A stretch of DNA of 64,000 bases, taken from assembly GCF_000730625.1 (NCBI RefSeq), contig NZ_BBIT01000005.1, positions 706,339-770,338 on the forward strand, given 5' to 3'. The stretch comes from Pseudomonas oryzihabitans NBRC 102199. Its GTDB lineage: Bacteria; Pseudomonadota; Gammaproteobacteria; Pseudomonadales; Pseudomonadaceae. The notes below the pieces were generated by a model. It made no database searches and was not told where the DNA came from. It saw only the letters and a list, made by a program, of their open reading frames with translations. The translations under genes were made by a program, and so were the position numbers. Shown here in pieces: positions 47,842 to 59,379 of the stretch; position 1 is the stretch's first letter; every line of letters begins with the position of its first letter.

Positions 47842-49140
47842 ATGCACGAATACGTCAACTGGCTTCGCCACGCCTCGCCCTATATCAACGCCCACCGCGA
47901 CGCCACCTTCGTCGTCATGCTGCCCGGTGACGGCGTCGCCCATCCCAACTTCGGCAACATCGTCCACGACCTGGTGCTGCTGCACAGCCTGGGCGTGCGC
48001 CTGGTGCTGGTGCACGGCTCCCGTCCGCAGATCGAATCGCGCCTGGCCGCGCGTGGCATCGAGCCGCGCTTCTACAACGACCTGCGCATCACCGACGGCC
48101 CGACCCTGGAAGCGGTGATCGATGCCGTCGGCAGCCTGCGCAGCGCCATCGAGGCGCGCCTGTCCATGGACATGGCCGCCTCGCCCATGCAGGGCTCGCG
48201 GCTGCGCGTCGCCAGCGGCAATCTGGTCACCGCACGCCCGGTCGGGGTGCAGGATGGCGTCGACTTCCACCACACCGGCGAAGTCCGCCGCATCGACCGC
48301 CGCGGCATCGGCCGCCTGCTCGACGAGCGCACCATCGTGCTGCTCTCGCCACTGGGCTATTCCCCCACCGGCGAGACCTTCAACCTGGCCTGCGAAGACG
48401 TCGCCATGCGCGCCGCCATCGACCTGGGCGCCGACAAGCTGGTGCTCTACGGCGCCGAACCGGGCCTGCTGGACGAACACGGCGCCCTGATCCGCGAGAT
48501 CGGCCCGCAGCAGATCCCCACCCATCTGGCGCGCCTGGGCAGCTCCTACCAGGCCGAACTGCTCGACGCCGCCGCCCAGGCCACCCGTGGCGGCGTACGT
48601 CGCTGCCACATCGTCGGCTACGCCGAGGACGGCGCCCTGCTCACCGAACTCTTCACCCGCGCCGGCAGCGGCACCCTGGTGGCCCAGGAACCCTTCGAGA
48701 CCCTGCGCGAGGCGACCATCGCCGACGTCGGCGGCCTGACGGAGCTGATCCGCCCGCTGGAAGAACAGGGCATCCTGGTGCGCCGTTCCCGCGAGGTGCT
48801 GGAGCGCGAGATCGAGCAATTCAGCATCGTCGAACGCGAAGGCCTGATCATCGCCTGCGCGGCGCTCTATCCCATCGCCGACTCGGCGGCGGGCGAGCTG
48901 GCGTGCCTCGCGGTCAATCCCGACTACCGCCACGGCGGTCGCGGCGACGCCCTGCTGGCCCGCATCGAACAACGCGCCCGCGAGCGCGGCCTGAGCACCC
49001 TGTTCGTGCTCACCACCAAGACCGCCCACTGGTTCCGCGAACGCGGCTTCGAACCCAGCAGCGTGGAGCGCCTCCCTGCGGCGCGGGCATCGTTGTACAA
49101 CTTCCAGCGCAATTCGAAGATCTTCGAGAAGGGCTTGTAG
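47842..49140 (+). CDS. argA: N-acetylglutamate synthase
   Basis: First step of arginine biosynthesis, acetyl transfer from acetyl-CoA to glutamate. 432 residues: an amino-acid-kinase-like domain (1-280, with LVLVHGSRPQIESRL and DLGADKLVLYG), which binds the feedback inhibitor arginine, and a C-terminal GNAT domain (about 290-430) with the CoA-binding VNPDYRHGGRGDALL. Length is that of the classical ArgA (about 440). It follows argE at a distance of 163 bases. Confidence 0.95.
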   Translation: MHEYVNWLRHASPYINAHRDATFVVMLPGDGVAHPNFGNIVHDLVLLHSLGVRLVLVHGSRPQIESRLAARGIEPRFYNDLRITDGPTLEAVIDAVGSLRSAIEARLSMDMAASPMQGSRLRVASGNLVTARPVGVQDGVDFHHTGEVRRIDRRGIGRLLDERTIVLLSPLGYSPTGETFNLACEDVAMRAAIDLGADKLVLYGAEPGLLDEHGALIREIGPQQIPTHLARLGSSYQAELLDAAAQATRGGVRRCHIVGYAEDGALLTELFTRAGSGTLVAQEPFETLREATIADVGGLTELIRPLEEQGILVRRSREVLEREIEQFSIVEREGLIIACAALYPIADSAAGELACLAVNPDYRHGGRGDALLARIEQRARERGLSTLFVLTTKTAHWFRERGFEPSSVERLPAARASLYNFQRNSKIFEKGL

Positions 49141-49206
49141 GCGTGCGCCCGTAGGTTGGGCTGAGACGGCTGCATCGTCGAAGCCAATAGCGCCAAGCCC
49201 CACCGT

Positions 49207-49272
49207 CATCGCGGCCATGGGCCGCTCCTACAGATTCAAGGCACGCCTGTAGGAGCGGCCCATGGCCGCGAT
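49207..49272. repeat. Inverted REP-like GTAGGAGCGGCC pair (second copy)
   Basis: The same ~26-base unit as at 11228-11299, in inverted pair form with a 15-base spacer (ATTCAAGGCACGCC-like), between argA and gshA. Confidence 0.85.
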
Positions 49273-49873
49273 AGCGCCAGTCCCAACGGAAACCGCTGCA
49301 AGGCGGAGCTGGCTCTTCCTGCATCGATACCGGAAGGCGCCTTCACAACCATCGATTCGCCCGCTGGCGTTTGGAGACGTAGCGTGGAAAACCGCGCAGC
49401 GTTTTCCACTAATGGGCACCGCCGCTCTCAGTGGACAAGGCTGCGCCGTTGTCCACGCTACGGGCTACGGGCTGTTCAGGGTTCTTCATCCAGAACCTCC
49501 AGGCTGGCGAATCGCCCCGTTCAGCAGGGCGAGCGCCAGTGTCGTGAAGTGGGTCGAGCCGCATGGATGCGGCGAGAGGTCCAGTGGGCCATGGACGGCC
49601 CATCTGGACCGACCCCGGAACGGCGCTGGCGTGAGCGAAACGTAGCGTAGCGAAGTAACAGCCGTAGGCTGGCCCGAAGGGCGAGCAACGCGAGTCACCC
49701 GGAGCGCAGCGGAGGGCCGGATGGTCGGGGCAAACGTTTTTGCTTACTTTTTTCCGGGGCGCGCAGCCGCGACTGAAAAAAGTGAGTCGCCCGAGGAGGC
49801 GAAACAAGAGCCATCAGCAAAGCACGACAATCAGCTAAGGCACCAACAAGCTCTTCGGCACTTGGCACCGCAA

Positions 49874-49908
49874 TGTTGGGCTTCGCTCTCGCTCAACCCA
49901 ACCTACGC
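49874..49908. repeat. GTTGGGC-type extragenic dyad beside gshA
   Basis: TGTTGGGCTTCGCTCTCGC followed by TCAACCCAACCTACGC: the two arms of a widespread gammaproteobacterial extragenic repeat (GGTTGGGTTGAGC...). It ends two bases before the gshA stop and may serve as its terminator. Confidence 0.7.
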
Positions 49909-49910
49909 AT

Positions 49911-51488
49911 CTACACCCCGATCGTCGCCAGAATGCTCGCCTGATACGCCGCCACGAAGGTATCGAAATCCCCCTGGGGCGCCGCCTCGATCTCCGCCTG
50001 CTCTTCCAGCGACTGGCGTGCCATCTGGGCATAGCAGGCCTGCTCGCCGGCGCTCAGCGGGTGGCTGGCGAAATAGGCCGCATGAGCCTCGCTCTGGCGC
50101 AGGCCGAAGTCGGCGAAGCTCTCGCCTCTTTCGCGCAGCTCCTGCAGCACCCGCGCCGAGGGGGTGAGGCGGACATCGGCGACCTTCTGCCGCTGCACCG
50201 CCACCGCCCGGCGATGGGCGTCGCCGCCCAGGCTGGCGTCCAGGGTCTCGGCGCAGCGCTCGATCTGGTCGAGCATCTCCGCCGCCCAGTCGATCATGGT
50301 CACCGAGGCGCCATGGCGCTGCAGGCGCAGGCCCGGCTTGCGGCCTTCGCGCACCACGCTGGCGAAGTTGTCGGTGCATTCGCTGCACTCGCCGTTGAGC
50401 GGCGGGCTGCCTTCCAGGGCGCAATAGAGCAGGAAGGCGTCGAGGAACAGCGCGGCGGTGGTATCGATGCCCAGCGGCAGGAAGGGATCGATGTCCAGGC
50501 AGCGCACCTCGATGTACTGCACGCCGCGCGCCATCAGCGCCTGCACCGGCCGCTCGCCGCTGCGGGTGACGCGCTTCGGGCGGATGGTGGCGTAGTACTC
50601 GTTCTCGATCTGCAGGATGTTGGTGTTGAGCTGCACCCACTCGCCGTTCTGGTGCGTGCCGATCTCCGCATAGGGCGGGTAGGGCGTACCCACCGCGCGT
50701 CTCAGGCTCTCGGTATAGGTGGTCAGGTCGTTGTAGTCCGGCGTCAGGCTGGCCTGGGCGTTGCTCTGATAGCCCAGGTCGCTCATGCGCAGGCTGGTGG
50801 CATGGGGCAGGTACAGGGTCCGCTCGTCGAGGGTCTGCAACCGATGTGGCCGACCCCGCAGGAAGCCTGCGTCCAGCGCCGGCGAGGCGCCGAACAGGTA
50901 CATCAGCAGCCAGCTGTAGCGGCGGAAGTTGCGGATCAGGGCGATATAGCGCGCCGACTGGTAGTCGCGGGCATCGCGGGCGTCACCTTCCTGCTGGCGC
51001 AGAAGTTCCCAGGCCGCTTCCGGCAGCGAGAAGTTGTAGTGGATGCCGGCGATGCACTGCATGGTGCGGCTGTAGCGCAGAGCCAGGCCGCGGCGATAGA
51101 CGTGCTTGAGCCGGCCGATGTTGGAGCTGCCGTAGTCGGCGATGGGGATCTCGTCCTCCGCCGGCAGCGCACAGGGCATGGAACCGCTCCAGAGGCGCTC
51201 GCCGTCGAGTTCGGCGACCGCGGCGCGATGCACCCGATCCAGCGCGTCCAGCACCTCGGGCGTGCGGGTACCGGTGGGGGTGATGAATTCGAGCAGGGCC
51301 TCGGAGTAGTCCGTGGTGATCTGCGGATGGGTCAGGGCCGAGCCCAGCGCCCGGGGATGGGGGCGGCGGGACAGCTGGCCACGGGCGTCCACCCGCAGGG
51401 TCTCGCGCTCGATGCCGTGCAGGCATTCGGCGAGAAGGGTGGGATCAGCGCCGAGCAGGGCCAGGCGGCGGGACAGGATATCGCTCAA
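49911..51488 (-). CDS. gshA: Glutamate-cysteine ligase
   Basis: ATP-dependent first step of glutathione synthesis, coupling glutamate and cysteine. 525 residues, with the N-terminal [21 protein letters not shown] and the conserved [15 protein letters not shown] metal/substrate region, then [10 protein letters not shown] and [20 protein letters not shown]. These are features of the type I (gammaproteobacterial) ligase. gshB is not in this window. It lies downstream of the thioesterase gene on the same strand, 210 bases apart. Confidence 0.96.
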   Translation of the reverse strand: MSDILSRRLALLGADPTLLAECLHGIERETLRVDARGQLSRRPHPRALGSALTHPQITTDYSEALLEFITPTGTRTPEVLDALDRVHRAAVAELDGERLWSGSMPCALPAEDEIPIADYGSSNIGRLKHVYRRGLALRYSRTMQCIAGIHYNFSLPEAAWELLRQQEGDARDARDYQSARYIALIRNFRRYSWLLMYLFGASPALDAGFLRGRPHRLQTLDERTLYLPHATSLRMSDLGYQSNAQASLTPDYNDLTTYTESLRRAVGTPYPPYAEIGTHQNGEWVQLNTNILQIENEYYATIRPKRVTRSGERPVQALMARGVQYIEVRCLDIDPFLPLGIDTTAALFLDAFLLYCALEGSPPLNGECSECTDNFASVVREGRKPGLRLQRHGASVTMIDWAAEMLDQIERCAETLDASLGGDAHRRAVAVQRQKVADVRLTPSARVLQELRERGESFADFGLRQSEAHAAYFASHPLSAGEQACYAQMARQSLEEQAEIEAAPQGDFDTFVAAYQASILATIGV

Positions 51489-51698
51489 GTTGACTTCCTA
51501 TGGCGGTACTCGCCCCGGGCAGGGTAGAAGAAACCGACTGAAATGAGGGTTGCCGGCCAGGGCCGACGCGGGGGCAGCAGTCACTGCTGCGGTCCGGGTT
51601 CAAGCCTCAGACCGCAACCCGCTCAGTTGTCTCCCAGCGTAGCTCAGGCGACGGCAAAGGGCGATATGCGCCGCTTCGCTGCCGCCCGCTCTGGCCGG

Positions 51699-52082
51699 TC
51701 ACAGACAGGCGAAGGTCGCCTGGGCCAGGGCGATCAGCTTGTCGCCCTGATGCACCTGGGCTTCCAGCACATGGGTCTTGCGGCCCGGGTGGATTACCCG
51801 GGCGCGGCAGACCAGTTCGCCGTCGCTGACGCCACGCACGTAGTTGACCTTGCATTCCAGGGTCACGCTGCCGGCCTGGCCATCGAACAGGCTGTGGCTG
51901 GCCTGGCCCAGGGCGGTGTCGATCAGCGAGAAGATGGCACCGCCGTGCAGCTTGCCGTGCAGGTTGATGAGCGTGTCCTGCACGCTCATGCGCACCTCGG
52001 ACTCGCCACCCTCGGCCTTGTGGATGGTCATGCCCAGCAGGGTGCTGAAGGCGCTGTCTTTGCCTGCAAGAGAACCGCTCAT
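51699..52082 (-). CDS. Hotdog-fold acyl-CoA thioesterase (PaaI-like)
   Basis: A 127-residue single hotdog domain of the PaaI/4-hydroxybenzoyl-CoA thioesterase group, with the active-site loop NLHGKLHGGAIFSLIDTALG and the second strand-helix VTLECKVNYVRGVSDGELVCRAR. Substrate unknown. It starts two bases after the tex stop, and the tex-thioesterase order is found in other pseudomonads, so the two probably share a transcript. Confidence 0.88.
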   Translation of the reverse strand: MSGSLAGKDSAFSTLLGMTIHKAEGGESEVRMSVQDTLINLHGKLHGGAIFSLIDTALGQASHSLFDGQAGSVTLECKVNYVRGVSDGELVCRARVIHPGRKTHVLEAQVHQGDKLIALAQATFACL

Positions 52083-52084
52083 GC

Positions 52085-54403
<2,319 letters not shown>

Positions 54404-54578
54404 CGGGCTACCTGGCTTGCACGAGAAAAAGCGGGCGGCAGTATACCCGAGCCCGCCGGAGCCCTGCCTCCCATGCCGGCACCGCCACCCCGGAGTGGGC
54501 AAAATCTGCTAACAATGGCCCAATGCCGCGGTCGGATGGCCTACGGCATAATCCAGTGCTAGATCACAAGGAGATATT

Positions 54579-55313
54579 ATGAGCACCCCCGTTGCCCCGG
54601 AAGGTGAAAAGATCCTGGTCGTCGACGACGACGCCCGGTTGCGTCGCCTCTTGGAGCGTTTTCTGGCCGAGCAGGGTTATCGCGTGCGCACCGTCGAGAG
54701 CGCCGAACAGATGGACCGCCTGCTGGCGCGCGAGGTCTTCAACCTGGTCGTGCTGGACCTGATGATGCCCGGCGAAGACGGCCTGTCCGCCTGCGGCCGG
54801 TTGCGCGAGAGCGGCAACCGCATCCCCATCATCATGCTGACCGCCAAGGGCGACGAAGGCAGCCGCATCCAGGGCCTCGACCAGGGCGCTGACGACTATC
54901 TGGCCAAGCCCTTCAATCCGCTGGAGCTGGTGGCTCGCATCAAGGCCGTGCTACGCCGTCAGGCGCCGGTGGTGCCCGGCGCCCCCGCCGGGACCGACGA
55001 GGTGGTGACCTTTGGCGACTACGCCCTGCACCTGGCCACCCGCGAACTCAAGCGCGGCGAAGAGACCCACATGCTTACCACCGGCGAATTCGCCGTGCTC
55101 AAGGCACTGGTCGACCACGCCCGCGAGCCGCTGACCCGCGACAAGCTGATGAACCTGGCCCGCGGTCGCGAATGGGACGCCCTGGAGCGCTCCATCGATG
55201 TGCAGATCTCGCGCCTGCGCCGGATGATCGAACCCGATCCGTCCAAGCCGCGCTATATCCAGACCGTCTGGGGCGTGGGCTACGTCTTCGTACCGGACGG
55301 CGCCGGCAAATAA
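54579..55313 (+). CDS. ompR: Response regulator OmpR (AmgR in Pseudomonas)
   Basis: A 244-residue OmpR-type regulator. The receiver has the acidic trio at DDDAR and phospho-acceptor Asp60 in LVVLDLMMPGEDG, and Lys in YLAKPFNPLEL. The winged-helix output ends SIDVQISRLRRMIEPDPSKPRYIQTVWGVGYVF. In P. aeruginosa the orthologue is AmgR, which with AmgS (EnvZ) controls membrane-stress and aminoglycoside responses. AGGAGATATT precedes the ATG. Its kinase envZ lies 1.2 kb downstream in the same direction but is now separated by uppP on the opposite strand. Confidence 0.95.
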   Translation: MSTPVAPEGEKILVVDDDARLRRLLERFLAEQGYRVRTVESAEQMDRLLAREVFNLVVLDLMMPGEDGLSACGRLRESGNRIPIIMLTAKGDEGSRIQGLDQGADDYLAKPFNPLELVARIKAVLRRQAPVVPGAPAGTDEVVTFGDYALHLATRELKRGEETHMLTTGEFAVLKALVDHAREPLTRDKLMNLARGREWDALERSIDVQISRLRRMIEPDPSKPRYIQTVWGVGYVFVPDGAGK

Positions 55314-55354
55314 GCTCTCACCGCCACACTTAGGTGTCGACGATACAGAGCGTG

Positions 55355-55480
55355 TTCAAAGTCTTGCGAGCTAGAGTCAAACGAGGCGAAAAGACCTGAG
55401 GAAGCTGAGTTTACAAGGCGTAAATGAGCATTCCGAAGGTCTTTTCAACGCTGTTTGGCCGACGCGCAGCTGACTTTGAA
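55355..55480. repeat. 126-bp concentric palindromic element
   Basis: Nested inverted repeats share one centre near 55417: TTCAAAGTC (55355-55363) with GACTTTGAA (55472-55480), CAAAC (55378-55382) with GTTTG (55453-55457), AAAAGACCT (55389-55397) with AGGTCTTTT (55437-55445) and TTTAC with GTAAA at 55410-55424. It can fold into a long interrupted hairpin. It lies between the ompR stop and the uppP stop, and looks like a miniature inverted-repeat element or a bidirectional terminator of unusual size. Confidence 0.75.
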
Positions 55481-55485
55481 TAGGC

Positions 55486-56358
55486 TCAGGCGAACAGCCC
55501 CTGATGCACGCCGATCAGCAGGAAAATCCCCAGCAGCGCGCGATAGATGATGAAGGGCCAGGTCGAGAAGCGCTCCAGAAAGCGCATCAGGCCCCAGATC
55601 GCGGCAAAGGCCGACAGGCTCGCCACCAGCAATCCCACCAGCAGCAGCGACCAGGCTTCGGCCGGGATGTGCGCGTGCCAGAGCACCACCAGCTCTTTGA
55701 GTCCGGCCAGGGCGATGGCCGGCAGACCCAGCAGGAAGGAGAAGCGCGCGGCTTCTTCGCGACGCAGATTGAGGAACATGGCGGCGGTCAGGGTCGAGCC
55801 CGAGCGGGACACGCCCGGAATCAGCGCCCCGACCTGGGCGATCCCCACGATCAGTGCATCGCGCAGCCGCATCTGCGAGATGTCCCTGTTGTGCCGGCAG
55901 ATCCGCTCCGCCAGCGCCAGCAGCGCGGCCATGGCCAGGCAGGCGTAGCCGATGACGCTGAGGCCCCGCAGCGGCGAGTCGCAGGCGTTGAGCAGGGGCG
56001 CCAGCAGCAGACCGGCGATGCAGATGGGAATGGTCGCCAGCACGATCATCACCGCCAGCAGGAAGTCCGGGCTGTCGAAGTCGCGCTGGCGCACCGCGGC
56101 CAGGCTGCCGCGGGTCACGCCACTCACATCGCGCCAGAAATAGCTGATCACCGCGGCCAGCGCCGCCATCTGCATGGCGGCGGAAAAGGCCGAGCCGGGG
56201 TCGCGCCAGCCGAGCAGGGCCGGTACCACCCGCATGTGCGCCGTGGACGAAATGGGAAGCAGCTCGGTGATACCCTGCACCACGCCGAGAAAGGCGATCT
56301 GCGCATAGCTGAGCGAGGCGAAGCCGATGTCCAGGCCGGTCTGGCAGATGTCGGACAC
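55486..56358 (-). CDS. uppP: Undecaprenyl-diphosphatase UppP (BacA)
   Basis: Dephosphorylates undecaprenyl diphosphate to recycle the lipid carrier for peptidoglycan and lipopolysaccharide. 290 residues from a GTG start at 56358 (TGGAG seven bases upstream). Family motifs are intact: GITELLPISSTAHM (residues 29-42, Glu32 and Ser region) and PGVSRSGSTLTAAMF, with about eight hydrophobic segments. It sits between ompR and envZ in the opposite orientation, an insertion not present in PAO1 as I remember it. Confidence 0.93.
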   Translation of the reverse strand: MSDICQTGLDIGFASLSYAQIAFLGVVQGITELLPISSTAHMRVVPALLGWRDPGSAFSAAMQMAALAAVISYFWRDVSGVTRGSLAAVRQRDFDSPDFLLAVMIVLATIPICIAGLLLAPLLNACDSPLRGLSVIGYACLAMAALLALAERICRHNRDISQMRLRDALIVGIAQVGALIPGVSRSGSTLTAAMFLNLRREEAARFSFLLGLPAIALAGLKELVVLWHAHIPAEAWSLLLVGLLVASLSAFAAIWGLMRFLERFSTWPFIIYRALLGIFLLIGVHQGLFA

Positions 56359-56495
56359 GAGAGAACTCCAGGTTGAAGGGAAGAAATGGACGAACAAATG
56401 TATCCGAATGTGTCCGCGTCCGGTGGCCTATCTGGACCCTGCAATCCCAGAGGTTGTGATGGCTTTCGCGCCGTTTTGCGCGGAAATCCGGACCG

Positions 56496-57815
56496 ATGAA
56501 GGCGCCCAGCTGGTTTCCCCAGAGTTTTTTCGCCCGCTCGCTGTGGATGGTCCTGCTCGCGGTGCTGTTTTCCAAGGCGCTGACCCTGGTCTATCTGCTA
56601 CTCAATGAGGACGTCCTGGTCGATCGCCAGTACAGCCATGGCGCGGCCCTGACGCTCAAGGCCTACTGGGCCACCCCGGAGTCCGAGCGACCGCGCATTG
56701 CCCAGGCCGCCGGTCTGCGCTACGAATCACCGGAAACCGTGCCGGCCGGGGAATACCACTGGCCCTACAGCGAGATCTTCGAGCGCCAGATGAAACAGGA
56801 ACTGGGCGAGGAGACCGAGGTGCGGGTGCGGGTCCAGCACGGTCCGGCGCTCTGGGTGCTGGCGCCGAGCCTGGGACCGGACTGGATCAAGATTCCGCTG
56901 ATGGCCCACCCGCTGCGTGGCCAGCACATCTGGAGCGTGCTCGGCTGGTTTTTCGCCATCGGCCTGCTGTCCGTGGGCGCCGCCTGGGTCTTCGTGCGGC
57001 AGCTCAACCAGCCCTTGCGGCGCCTGGTGAACGCCGCGCGCGAGCTGGGCAAGGGCCGCAGCGTGCGGCTGCCGGAGACCGATGCCCCGAGCGAGATCCA
57101 GGATGTCTACCACGCCTTCAACCAGATGGCCGAAGACGTCGAGCAGGCCGGCCGCGAACGCGAACTGATGCTGGCCGGGGTCTCCCACGACCTGCGCACG
57201 CCCCTGACCCGCCTGCGTCTGGCGGTGGAACTGATGCCGCCGGCCGAGCGCGAAGAGGCCGAGGACATGATCCGCGACATCGAGGACATGAACGCCATCC
57301 TCGACCAGTTCCTCGCCTTCGTCCGCGATGGGCGGGACGAACCCCAGGAGCTCACCAACCTCAACGAACTGGCCCGCCAGGTGGTGGCGCCCTACAACCA
57401 GGAGACGGAGCGGGTACGGCTGATGCTGGACGTGCTGCCGCCACTGCCGGTGCGGCGCATCTCCTTCAAGCGGCTGCTGACCAATCTGGTGGAAAACGCC
57501 CTGCGCCATGGCGGCGGTGGCGGTATCGAGGTGGTCGGGCAGGTCGCGGGCTCCGCCACGGCGCCCTATGTCGCCCTGAGCGTGATGGATCGCGGTCCCG
57601 GCATCGATCCCAAGGATCTGCAGGACATCTTCAATCCCTTCACCCGCGGCAATCGCGCCCGCACCGTCAGCGGTTCCGGGCTGGGCCTGGCCATCGTCAA
57701 GCGCATTGCCGCGCAGCACGGCGGCAGTGCCGAGCTGCGCAATCGCGAAGGTGGCGGGGTGGAAGCCCGGGTGCTGCTGCCCCTGGGCCTGCTGCTGCCC
57801 CGCAGCGCCAGCTGA
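56496..57815 (+). CDS. envZ: Sensor kinase EnvZ (AmgS in Pseudomonas)
   Basis: A 439-residue membrane kinase, partner of OmpR. Membrane segments are at about 14-37 and 147-166, with a periplasmic loop of about 110 residues; then HAMP, HisKA with phospho-His231 in AGVSHDLRTPLTRLRLAVEL, and HATPase with NLVENALRHGGGG and GSGLGLAIVKRIAAQHGG. The class-defining sequence matches EnvZ. Starts at the ATG at 56496. The gene is 1.2 kb from ompR and has no visible overlap with it, so co-transcription with ompR is unlikely unless across uppP antisense. Confidence 0.92.
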   Translation: MKAPSWFPQSFFARSLWMVLLAVLFSKALTLVYLLLNEDVLVDRQYSHGAALTLKAYWATPESERPRIAQAAGLRYESPETVPAGEYHWPYSEIFERQMKQELGEETEVRVRVQHGPALWVLAPSLGPDWIKIPLMAHPLRGQHIWSVLGWFFAIGLLSVGAAWVFVRQLNQPLRRLVNAARELGKGRSVRLPETDAPSEIQDVYHAFNQMAEDVEQAGRERELMLAGVSHDLRTPLTRLRLAVELMPPAEREEAEDMIRDIEDMNAILDQFLAFVRDGRDEPQELTNLNELARQVVAPYNQETERVRLMLDVLPPLPVRRISFKRLLTNLVENALRHGGGGGIEVVGQVAGSATAPYVALSVMDRGPGIDPKDLQDIFNPFTRGNRARTVSGSGLGLAIVKRIAAQHGGSAELRNREGGGVEARVLLPLGLLLPRSAS

Positions 57816-57838
57816 CGCCGAACGCTGCTTCTGCACTT

Positions 57839-57881
57839 TGTAGGAGCGGCCGCATCGGCGGACCGCCATGGCCGCGATGCT
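57839..57881. repeat. Single GTAGGAGCGGCC-type REP variant
   Basis: TTGTAGGAGCGGCCGCATCG followed by a variant arm and GCCATGGCCGCGATGCTG, the third member of the dispersed REP family in this window, with a short insertion inside the palindrome. Confidence 0.7.
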
Positions 57882-57936
57882 GTGACATAGCGAAATGGCC
57901 TCGACATCGGGCTCGCGCGCGATCTATCAGGAGATA

Positions 57937-57974
57937 GGGAGGTTGGGCCAGACGCCAGCGTAGCCCAACCTCCC
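57937..57974. terminator. Strong inverted repeat between convergent envZ and rimK
   Basis: GGGAGGTTGGGC and GCCCAACCTCCC form a 12-bp perfect stem with a 14-base loop, immediately after the rimK stop on the other strand. No T-tract is evident, so it could be an extragenic repeat (GGTTGGG type) as well as a bidirectional transcription barrier. Confidence 0.55.
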
Positions 57975-57985
57975 AAACCACGGCC

Positions 57986-58891
57986 TCAGCCCTTGCCCTT
58001 GGTCCGTGTCAGCCCCGGCTCGGCGTTCTTTTCCAGGTATTCGATGATGATCCCGGCCACGTCCTTGCCGGTGGTCTGCTCGATGCCTTCCAGGCCGGGC
58101 GAGGAGTTGACCTCCATCACCAGCGGGCCGTGGTTGGATCTGAGGATGTCCACCCCGGCCACGCTCAGGCCCATGGCCCGGGCCGCGCGCAGGGCGGTCA
58201 TGCGCTCCTCAGGGGTGATCTTGATCAGGCTGGCGGTGCCGCCACGATGCAGATTCGAGCGGAATTCCCCGGGTGCCGCCTGGCGCTTCATCGCCGCGAT
58301 CACCTTGTCGCCGACCACGAAGCAGCGGATGTCCGCACCGCCCGCCTCGCGGATGTATTCCTGCACCATGATGTTCTGCTTGAGCCCCATGAAGGCCTCG
58401 ATCACCGACTCGGCCGCCTTCTCGGTTTCGCACAGCACCACGCCGATGCCCTGGGTGCCTTCCAGCACCTTGATCACCAGGGGGGCGCCGTTGACCATCT
58501 GGATCAGGTCCGGTACGTCGTCCGGCGAGTGGGCGAAGCCGGTCACCGGCAGGCCGATGCCCTTGCGCGAGAGCAGTTGCAGGGAGCGCAGCTTGTCGCG
58601 CGAACGGCTGATGGCCACGCTCTCGTTGAGCGGAAAGACGCCCTGCATCTCGAATTGGCGCAGCACCGCGCAGCCATAGAAGGTCACCGAGGCGCCGATG
58701 CGCGGGATGACCGCATCGAAGCCTTCCAGCGGCTTGCCACGGTAATGGATCTGCGGCTTGTGGCTGGCGATGTTCATGTACGCGCGCAGGGTGTCGACCA
58801 CGACCACCTCATGGCCGCGGCTGACGCCGGCCTCGACCAGGCGCCGGGTGGAATACAGGTTGGGGTTACGCGAGAGAACGGCGATTTTCAT
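57986..58891 (-). CDS. rimK: Ribosomal protein S6 glutamate ligase RimK
   Basis: Adds glutamates to the C-terminus of ribosomal protein S6. 301 residues, ATP-grasp fold: [22 protein letters not shown] at the start, the grasp loop [20 protein letters not shown], and the [18 protein letters not shown] and [20 protein letters not shown] regions with metal-binding Glu and Asn. The ATG overlaps the rimB stop as ATGA, so the two are coupled. In P. fluorescens RimK is tuned by c-di-GMP with RimA and RimB and affects the proteome; the same gene set is present here. Confidence 0.95.
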   Translation of the reverse strand: MKIAVLSRNPNLYSTRRLVEAGVSRGHEVVVVDTLRAYMNIASHKPQIHYRGKPLEGFDAVIPRIGASVTFYGCAVLRQFEMQGVFPLNESVAISRSRDKLRSLQLLSRKGIGLPVTGFAHSPDDVPDLIQMVNGAPLVIKVLEGTQGIGVVLCETEKAAESVIEAFMGLKQNIMVQEYIREAGGADIRCFVVGDKVIAAMKRQAAPGEFRSNLHRGGTASLIKITPEERMTALRAARAMGLSVAGVDILRSNHGPLVMEVNSSPGLEGIEQTTGKDVAGIIIEYLEKNAEPGLTRTKGKG

Positions 58892-59364
58892 GGGGCACCG
58901 GAGGCCGGAGTAAGGGACAACTGAGGTTTGTCTTGCGCATAGGAGACGGCCGGATTCACCAGCAGGCCACCATCGATCAACGCCTTTGAGCCGAGCAGCA
59001 TGCGATAGCGCATGCTCTTGCGGCAGGCCAGGGTGAATTCCACCGGCCACTGGCACTCGCCCAGGGCCAGCAGGGTACGGATGACGTAACGGGTCTGGGC
59101 GATGCCATTGGAGCTGCGAATGGTCTTTTTCGCCACCAGCGGCGCTTCGCAATGGCGGTGCCGGGACTGGACCAGGGTGCCCAGGTGCACGGTGAATCTC
59201 ACCCAGCGCTCCTTGCCGCGCATGAACGGCTGGACTTCCGTCGCATGCAGCGCCGAGGTACTGGCGCCGGTGTCGATCTTGGCTCTCAGCCCGACCACGC
59301 CCAGATCGGGCAGGGCCACCCACTCACTCAGGCCGATAATGACCGGTTCGGCGGAATTGCTCAT
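58888..59364 (-). CDS. rimB: RimB, retropepsin-like aspartic protease
   Basis: A 158-residue protein of the ATP-dependent zinc-protease/RimB family, with the aspartic-protease signature DTGAS at residues 31-35 ([14 protein letters not shown]). The family is a retropepsin-like fold that works with RimK. It has AAGGAG before the ATG, and its end overlaps rimK. The neighbouring EAL gene (rimA) lies 15 bases upstream. Confidence 0.88.
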   Translation of the reverse strand: MSNSAEPVIIGLSEWVALPDLGVVGLRAKIDTGASTSALHATEVQPFMRGKERWVRFTVHLGTLVQSRHRHCEAPLVAKKTIRSSNGIAQTRYVIRTLLALGECQWPVEFTLACRKSMRYRMLLGSKALIDGGLLVNPAVSYAQDKPQLSLTPASGAP

Positions 59365-59379
59365 CGCTGCTCCTTGAAA

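Larger units (their letters stand above)
49141..49910. repeat. Repeat island between argA and gshA
   Basis: 770 bases without a convincing gene, made of several dispersed repeats: a GTAGGTTGGGCTGAG unit (49151-49170), a REP inverted pair (49207-49272), GTAGCGTGGAAAACC and its inverted relative (49378-49470), a long element with GTAGGCTGGCCCGAAGGGCG (49661-49800) containing inverted AAGTGAG/CTTACTTTTTT parts, and a GTTGGGC...GCTCAACCCAACC dyad at 49874-49908. Frames crossing it encode only the repeat translations familiar as spurious proteins. Confidence 0.75.

Noticed and set aside
49409..49807. Apparent 132-residue protein in the argA-gshA gap
   Set aside because: It translates a dispersed intergenic repeat (GDSRCSPFGPAYG-type peptide) known to give spurious annotations.
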